A DNA stretch of 64,000 nt from Reticulitermes speratus (Eukaryota; Arthropoda; Insecta; Blattodea; Rhinotermitidae): NCBI GenBank assembly GCA_021186555.1, contig JAJKFL010000006.1:37631478-37695477 (forward strand). The letters are read 5' to 3'. Below the pieces are notes generated by a model. The model was not told the origin of the DNA and ran no database searches. It worked only from the letters and a program-made list of their open reading frames with translations. Shown here piece after piece: positions 58,120 to 64,000 of this stretch (position 1 is its first letter; each line of letters opens with the position of its first letter). The translations under genes were made by a program, and so were the position numbers.

Positions 58120-58176
58120 TTATATAATAATATATATATATTATATATGTGTGTGTGTGTGTATGTGTGTGTGTGA
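58120..58176. repeat. (AT)n(GT)n compound microsatellite
   Basis: A TATATA run passes directly into GTGTGT units. Confidence 0.9.
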
Positions 58177-58729
58177 TGTCACTTTCTGCTCCCTGCTGAA
58201 ACCATGTTACTGATTAAATGTGGTAATAGTTGTTTTGTGCACCCCTGATCATGATATAACCTACTTTACTTAATTCTTCAATTACTCGTATGTCGCAGGA
58301 AGTTGATAAATAAATCAATAAACAAAGCGATGCAATTTTATAGTGGTAGTTCGAAGTTTCTCGTATTAGCTGATTCCCAATGTGCGGGTAATAGTGTAAC
58401 TAAAGATTTATCTTAATAAGTGACTAGTCTGTTAAAAGAGGAGAACAAACATGTCACCAATTATGTGACTACTTTTGTTTGCAACGTAATTTGGTTTAGA
58501 GAAATGTAAATGCAGAGAACCGGTTAGTCGCCGAGTAATCGATTAAATCACAGATGACTGATTGACTAACGGCCATCCGTACTCTATAACGCGCGAGAAA
58601 GGGAGAAGGGAGAAAGGACTGCAGTATACAGACGGAGGAGAAACGAAAGTGCCAAGTGTCGTGTGCACTGCCCAGGTGCAGCAGGGGCCGGTTTTTGTTG
58701 GGACGCCATTTACATATTTCAGCTGCTCG
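58177..58729. other. No recognised gene
   Basis: AT-rich sequence with short frames only. Confidence 0.5.
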
Positions 58730-58900
58730 TACTGCCGGTCTGTGTTAGTCTGTGAGTTTGCTTAATAGGTACGAGCGTTTCGGAGGAACATGCTGCCTTC
58801 ATCTGCAGGGTGCACTGCCACTCTTCAACCCAGAAGACGGAGACAGGTATTCTGAAACGTGGGCACCAGACTACGCGCCGTGACACTTCAGGTTGCAGTA
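58730..58900. repeat. Inverted repeat with hammerhead-like arms
   Basis: The left arm on the minus strand reads ACC CUGCAGA ... GGCAGCAUGUUCC UCC GAAACGCUCGUACC. The right arm on the plus strand reads ACC CAGAAGA ... GGAGACAGG...UUCU GAAACGUG and GGCACC. ACC/GGU-type stem I pairing is possible in both. Outer words CTGTGTTAGTCTGT and GACTACGCGCCGTGACAC follow the family. Each core has one change from CUGAAGA. Confidence 0.65.
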
Positions 58901-59254
58901 ATCTGAATAAAACGAGAGTTTTACAGACATACATTAGTGACCAGATTTCTAGATAGTGAGTTCCCTAGCACTGTGCATAGCTGCAGTCGACACGGCGTGG
59001 TCATAGCTTTAGTCACGGTGAATTTTTTTTAAACGGATCAGCTCTGCCTTCGACTCGACGCTTTAGTATCCTATCATCCTAATCTCTTGTTTTAATATTG
59101 CCTTTCCTGCTTGTGTTTGGTATTAACAAGTGCGCTCTTTGCAAGAGGTTTCCCTCTCAAAATTATTTATAAATTTCTTGGTACTGCCATCTAGTTTCAT
59201 GCTTAGTAGCATTATAGATACCAAGAGATTTACAGATGCAATAAGGTGAACTTA

Positions 59255-59712
59255 CCCCTGTACACGTCATGAGGTTATATTGGGAGGAGACGTATAGCTT
59301 CTGTAATCGGATCTGATGTGTTTTGTGCATATTGATTTATGAGTAACGTTTTATGCAGACATGAAAACTTCGGATTTAAAATATGTTCTAACACTCGTGG
59401 ATGCTCAAATTACTGGAAAATGGTGTGCGCTATAGGCAGTTATCACTGTCGTGAAGGGTTGCAACTCTGTTGCCATAAGCAGTGAGTAACGGTTAATAGC
59501 AGATGGTAATTAGTTGGATGTGCGTGGTAGCTTCAAGCCCCGGCCACTTCACTTCCTGGTAAGCGCCCGTGGTACCCAGTGACTAGGAGGCTTGATGGTT
59601 ACTAGAGCCGGTCTGGACACGTCGGAGAAGATACTAATTTCCTGCTTCTACTGGGACTCGAACCATAATTCCTTGGTTATCCAGCCCGTAACATAGTCAC
59701 TGTGCTTATTAC
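59255..59712 (-). mobile_element. SINE family 2, split copy
   Basis: Tail words (ACTTACCCCTGTACACGTCA, then GGAGACGTATAGCTTCTG) lie at 59255-59305. The body and head (CCCCGGCCACTTCAC, AGAGCCGGTCTGGACACGTC, GGGACTCGAACCATAATTCC) lie at 59505-59712. About 200 bp of unrelated sequence separates them, so it is either one copy with an insertion or two fragments. Confidence 0.65.
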
Positions 59713-60177
59713 TTGTGGATTTACGTAACTGTTCTGCCAGACGTTGAGTTTGAATAGTACTCGAGCTTCGTATTCTGGAGATTGCCAGTTAGATTCTTGA
59801 TGCGGGTCCCTTTTTTGTGACCTTTCGTGGTTTTACGCAATGCTGATGTAGCATCGCAAAATAAGGCACGGCAAATTCACAGTTCATAATCGTCCTACTA
59901 GTTAAGGCGTATCAAGTCACTGAACAGAGCGTTTTTTAGGGAACCGAGGAACAGTTCAAACAGTTGACGTTTTGATGCTTGTCATACCTTGCAAGGGCCC
60001 TTACTGTCCGTGCTGTTCCACACTTTGAAGAAGTTTAACATCGATGGACCAATGTTTCCCAAATTTTTAGGACCACGTTTTGTAATCATACAGACTATAT
60101 GCGCATAGAACCGTACACAAAACAAAAAAATATTTGAAACATCAAGATGATAGTAATTTATTTTCCTATAAGAAATG

Positions 60178-60385
60178 TAAGGTAAGGCTATCCCATTACA
60201 GGCCTGGACAGGCCCGTAGGGCTCCAGGAGGTAGAGGCTCCCAGAATTTCTAGACAATCGGCACATGTTGGTGGTAAGATTGTCAGCCCTACGCACCGGT
60301 CGCCTTTACCCCCCAGGACATAACCCCTGGTACTCATTTCTCTTAGAGGCTGAGCTGGAAGGATTAAGTCAGTGAAAAATACAAG
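60178..60385 (-). mobile_element. SINE family 1, tRNA head lost
   Basis: The tail (AGGCTATCCCATTACAGGCC) and body (ACGCACCGGTCGCCTTTACC) are clear. After AGAGGCTGAG a deletion joins GGAAGGATTAAGTCAGTGAA, and the A/B-box head is absent. Confidence 0.8.
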
Positions 60386-61084
60386 AAAATGTAGGCTGTG
60401 ATACTGAATTAAGGAACCTAGGTTGTGTGGAACACACAGAACCTGCAGATTCAGCCGCCAGGCTTTTCTGCTTTACCCCACTGAAGGAGAATTTTTTCTG
60501 TGAGACACATTGCTATACTGTATCGATGCCCCATAAATGTAGAATTGTACAAGGGTTCCGCTAAATATCGTAATAGCTGGAGGCTTTGGGATTTAAAATT
60601 TCAGTAGATTTGTGCTGTTCCTGGTAATTAAATCCGTCTAACCAAACCAACTTCACGGTACACAGTTTAGGAAGTCGACCAACAGGTTGTTTCTAATTGT
60701 ATTTATGTTCTAGATCTTTGGCATGTAAAGTCCGTTGAAATTTCAACTGTTGCTGTTATGAACTTCATACTTGGCTACTCTGTACTTATTTCAGTACAGT
60801 CCACTCTTAACGGACACTCATGAAATCACAGTTTCACTGAGTACGAACGCAGGTCGTCGTGTGCAGCGTATGAGCAGTTGGAAGTTTTCGCGTGCAACCA
60901 TCAGTAAATGACAGCTGCAGAAGAGCAGAATGCTCGGCTAGGTTTTCACTTGACAAACCGGACCGTTACATTGCGAATAAAATTTGTGAATGGCGATGTG
61001 AATAAGTGATCTGTTTTCAGGCTTCCACTGCGGGTACTAACCAGGTGGTAGGGTTCTAGGGTAGTACATAGTTCAGACTTTCAG
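60386..61084. other. No recognised gene
   Basis: No domain-bearing frame or transposon end is seen. Confidence 0.5.
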
Positions 61085-61425
61085 GTTGATATCGACGTTT
61101 CGGAGGGACTTACTGCCTCCAAATTCAGGATGCTTGGATTACATTAAGGTTGATACCGAGGTGATTGGGAGGAAGAAATGGGCCAGTTGTGTAGGGAGGT
61201 TGAGGATTGTGTTAAATCAGAATAACGTAAATTGAGAGTTTGTTTATAAGGTATGAGATGTATCTGCACCACTCTTTACGTGGTTTTCATGGGCCAAAAT
61301 CCTTGCAAACGTCCCTGTATTATTTACTTATTCCAGCCATTTCAGTATCCACCGGAATCTAGTCCAGAAACCCTGACGTCCTTCCGAAACGTCGGAGTCA
61401 ACCTGTAACTTTACATTGCAGTTAC
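61085..61425. repeat. Inverted repeat with hammerhead-like arms, long spacer
   Basis: The left arm (61085-61135, minus) has stem II GGAGG...CCUCC with five perfect pairs, then GAAACGUCGAUAUCAACCUG, but its core reads CUGAAUU. The right arm (about 61360-61425, plus) reads CCUGACGUCCUUCCGAAACG, then UCGGAGUCAACCUGUAAC. The shared outer word CAACCTG marks the inverted ends. About 220 bp lies between the arms. Confidence 0.6.
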
Positions 61426-62747
61426 CTGGAAGATGATCAATTGAAATTTGAAGTTACCCATTCTTAAGGAGGAAATGAGAAACCACGACAGTGTGATATT
61501 AATAGTTTTTAGCCGGAATTCCTCAAAGACCGCACGTGGTGTACTCACGGACGTATACACAGGCTTAAGCAAGGCGTACTTTACGTTCAGAATGTCATAC
61601 GGTTTCACGGTATACATGTAAGTGTAATTTCATTTACTCCCACAAGAAGAGTACTGCCTTTCTGCGCCGGTTTGCACTAAACTGGCACGTACCGAAATTT
61701 AACCAAATCGGACGATTTTCACGAAAGTCACGCTTGCTCACCGGCATGACGTGGAGATATTCTGTACTGAATTTCACTCAAATCGGTTAGGAAATATGGA
61801 CATGTCAAATATAAATTAATTTACGTCCTTGAGTAAAGTATTATTGGCACTGAGCCAATTTTCACGAAAGTCGACAACTTTCTGTAATGACTGATATCGA
61901 ATTTCGTGAATATCCCACAGACGGTGTAGTCTCTGATACAAGGTCACACACACACAGACAGACAGACAGTCGTGGTTTCTACAGCATAATCCTCCTCTCT
62001 TCTTCTTTTCTTCTTCTTCTTCTTCTTCTTCTTCTCTTCGTAACGAACGCACAAAACGGATTGTGTTACGAACTGATTGTTGTAGACTAATTTTGAAACT
62101 CATTTTTCGTCCGTAGACGCCTTTTGCAGCTTCTTCGAATGTACTTATTAATGCGCCTTAAATTCATGCTTCAACAGGTTGTATAACCCATTTAGTGTCG
62201 CCCATATTATACGCGACTGAAACGCGTGTAAAGGAACAATTTTGTCTTTTCTTCACGGATTGCAGCAGAGAGAGAGAGAGAGAAAGAGGCGCTGGAATGC
62301 GGCAGCCATGACGGCGTACGCGCTGTGGGGGGAGGAGCTGATATGTATGTTGAGTGTCACTGACGACCACTTTCGTATAAATCTGAATCTGAATAACTTT
62401 AGGGGAGTGTTGCGACGTCTTGTTAATTGAAATTTTCTTGTATGTTCATGCCTACTTTGCTGTGCATGCTGTGAACGGTACCCATTGAGATGTGCAGTGT
62501 TAACATTTGTCTTGAGTCAGTATAATTTATTCAGTAAAGTAACTTTGCACTTTTGACAACCGGGATTCGATCCCAGGCTAGGCCAGAGGCTTTTCTCGTG
62601 CCATTACATTCAGAATAACTGCTGTCCTGTGAGTAGCGGGCGCAGTGGCAGGAGCGTCAAGCTGTAATTCACCTGTGACTGCTGCCGAGAACAATGCTTG
62701 GAACAACTTTATAAATTAATAGGAACGGTGATAATAGGCCTAACAGT
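61426..62747. other. No recognised gene; several microsatellites
   Basis: CA and GACA units (61947-61970), TTC units (61998-62036) and GA units (62262-62286) are visible. GATTTTCACGAAAGTCACG (61714) and CAATTTTCACGAAAGTCGAC (61857) start two diverged direct repeats about 144 bp apart. No gene is seen. Confidence 0.55.
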
Positions 62748-62850
62748 AAAAGTAAAGTTGTCCCTATACGCGCCATGATGGCATATTATTTGGGAGGGGG
62801 GGGGGGTGGGGAGGTATAGTTCTGTTCATTTTTAACTTACATGGAGGTGA
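62748..62850 (-). mobile_element. SINE family 2, 3' part only
   Basis: AAAGTAAAGTTGTCCCTATA, CGCCATGATGGCATATT, GAGGTATAGTTCTGTTCATT and ATGGAGGTGAATGG match the tail half of the family on the minus strand. A G-rich run interrupts it. Confidence 0.65.
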
Positions 62851-63589
62851 ATGGTTGGATAATATTGGTAATTGTGACGATATAATAATAATAATAATGT
62901 TTATAATGGGAAGTAACATTGCATGTATCATACGTTGTAACCGCAGATAGCTGCAACATTATATATCGTAGAAACAGGAGTGCTTACGGAGTGTGCCGTG
63001 TTTGCCCAGGTACACCCTAATGTCTCAAAATTTGGTATTTTGTGCCTCATTTTTGAGTTCGTATTTTTAATTAAGAGTTTGTTAGTTAATTTACAAAAGG
63101 CTTTGTTAAGTTTTAGTTTCTTTAGTTTATTTTGGTGAATAAAAATAATGTACTTTACGACTGAGTATTCCAAAAATGTTTGCCTTTAAGAAAATTAAAA
63201 ATAAATTTCTCTGCGTTACATTTATGCCTAGAAACATGAGTTGTTTCAGGTATATAATTGTGAATACCCTGTATAAAAGCGATAACAAATATAATAATAA
63301 TAATAATAATATGAACTACACAAGATCTACTGTAATTACAACTGCTTGACCTGCTGCGATACGCTGGACATGTACGAGTATATTCTTCCGTAACATGCTA
63401 TACGCCTGTTATTACCATTCTAGCAATTTTCTATACGCTACGTATGTCAAATCAATGTGCAGGGCTACAAAAAACTGTGTTTTGTGTTTGTACTATGCTA
63501 ACCACGCTGCCAGTAATTCAGTAAACGGAGTCGAATAGTGAATGGGATGATAGTGAACAATGAATTGGAGGGAATGTGGAAGAAAGCGT

Positions 63590-63735
63590 TCGTGGTGTAA
63601 AGTAATGTCCCGACAGTTGGCTGAAGGTACTGAGGGAAGTCACCGAAACATCAAGATAGTGTCCCGCCGACATTCGAACCAAGCACACTCCAAATACATG
63701 TCAGAAGCGTCACCTCTTGATCATCCTTGCTCTGT
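63590..63735 (-). mobile_element. tRNA-derived SINE, family 3
   Basis: Read on the minus strand, a B-box-like TTGGTTCGAATGTCGGCG precedes GACACTATCTTGATGTTTCG and GTGACTTCCCTCAGTACC. This matches the layout of a common insect SINE: tRNA head, then CTATCTTGATTGAGG and GGTTTTCC. Its minus-to-plus translation (AEGTEGSHRNIKIVS) resembles the roach word LRKTTKNLxIxS. The A box is poor and only one copy is seen here. Confidence 0.5.
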
Positions 63736-64000
63736 GTTACGGAAGAGTGGTTAGTATGAAGTGAAGACATGAGAAAAGAGTTAAATGTTTATTCATTTCA
63801 ATCAAAGGGGCGTACGGCATAAATACGTGACCTATACATATACGCATATGTATGCATACACGTTTTTACACTGAATTACCCTGTATCATCCCGTAAGTGT
63901 GCAGTATGTGCCTCAAGCCGTGTTATGGAGAGTATGGATGTTTTCTTGTGAAGTAATGTCCTTTTACAAGTTTAAATTGGGTAGGGCCTATAGCATGCAT
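63736..64000. other. No recognised feature
   Basis: Only short AT-rich palindromic words such as ATACGCATATGTATGCAT are seen. Confidence 0.5.

Noticed and set aside
60036-60150. hAT-like end (CAATGTTTCCCAAATTTTTA, then GGACCACG)
   Set aside because: The usual CAG start is missing, and neither an inverted partner nor an 8-bp duplication was found.

Overview
The window looks like intergenic or intronic DNA from a large, repeat-rich insect genome, most likely a cockroach or termite (Blattodea). I base this on the repeat mix: tRNA-headed SINEs in several copies, RTE-type LINE tails, Tigger/pogo, hAT and Harbinger DNA transposons, a Penelope-like fragment with a GIY-YIG domain, and dense hairpins and microsatellites. 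Several sequences match families I remember from roach and termite DNA; that is recall, not a search. I found no host gene, tRNA gene, rRNA or CRISPR array. Almost all open frames are short and lie in non-coding or repeat DNA.

Layout. 1-8 kb: a 0.5-kb palindrome, two decayed LINE tails, a hammerhead-like motif and a hairpin-arm repeat. 8-13.5 kb: SINE pieces, a tandem pair of hammerhead-like motifs, a Tigger-type MITE and a decayed DUF4817-type transposase. 18-27 kb: SINEs with target duplications, a hAT MITE and the best hammerhead-like motif. 28-31 kb: a palindrome and a 117-bp tandem repeat. 31.1-33.6 kb: a fused Harbinger pair, the most informative locus. Its transposase is on the minus strand and a MADF-BESS gene lies antisense inside the transposase intron. 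36-42 kb: hairpin-arm repeats, a Tigger remnant and a Penelope-like GIY-YIG fragment with hammerhead-like motifs on both sides. 44-45 kb: a 5'-truncated LINE. 46.6 kb: a 60-bp minisatellite. 51-55 kb: a LINE tail, paired palindromes, a Tigger deletion derivative and a decayed ~32-bp minisatellite. 56-64 kb: more palindromes, SINEs and microsatellites.

The main unexplained theme is a set of short motifs of the form CUGANGA - stem - GAAAC followed by a tiny self-complementary run and UH. They resemble minimal hammerhead ribozymes of the kind known from Penelope-like elements and retrozymes. In this window most of them sit in the two arms of inverted repeats. At least eight such inverted pairs from about three sequence families are present, plus several single motifs and one tandem pair.

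All family calls rest on reading the sequence and on recall. No alignment, folding or database search was run.
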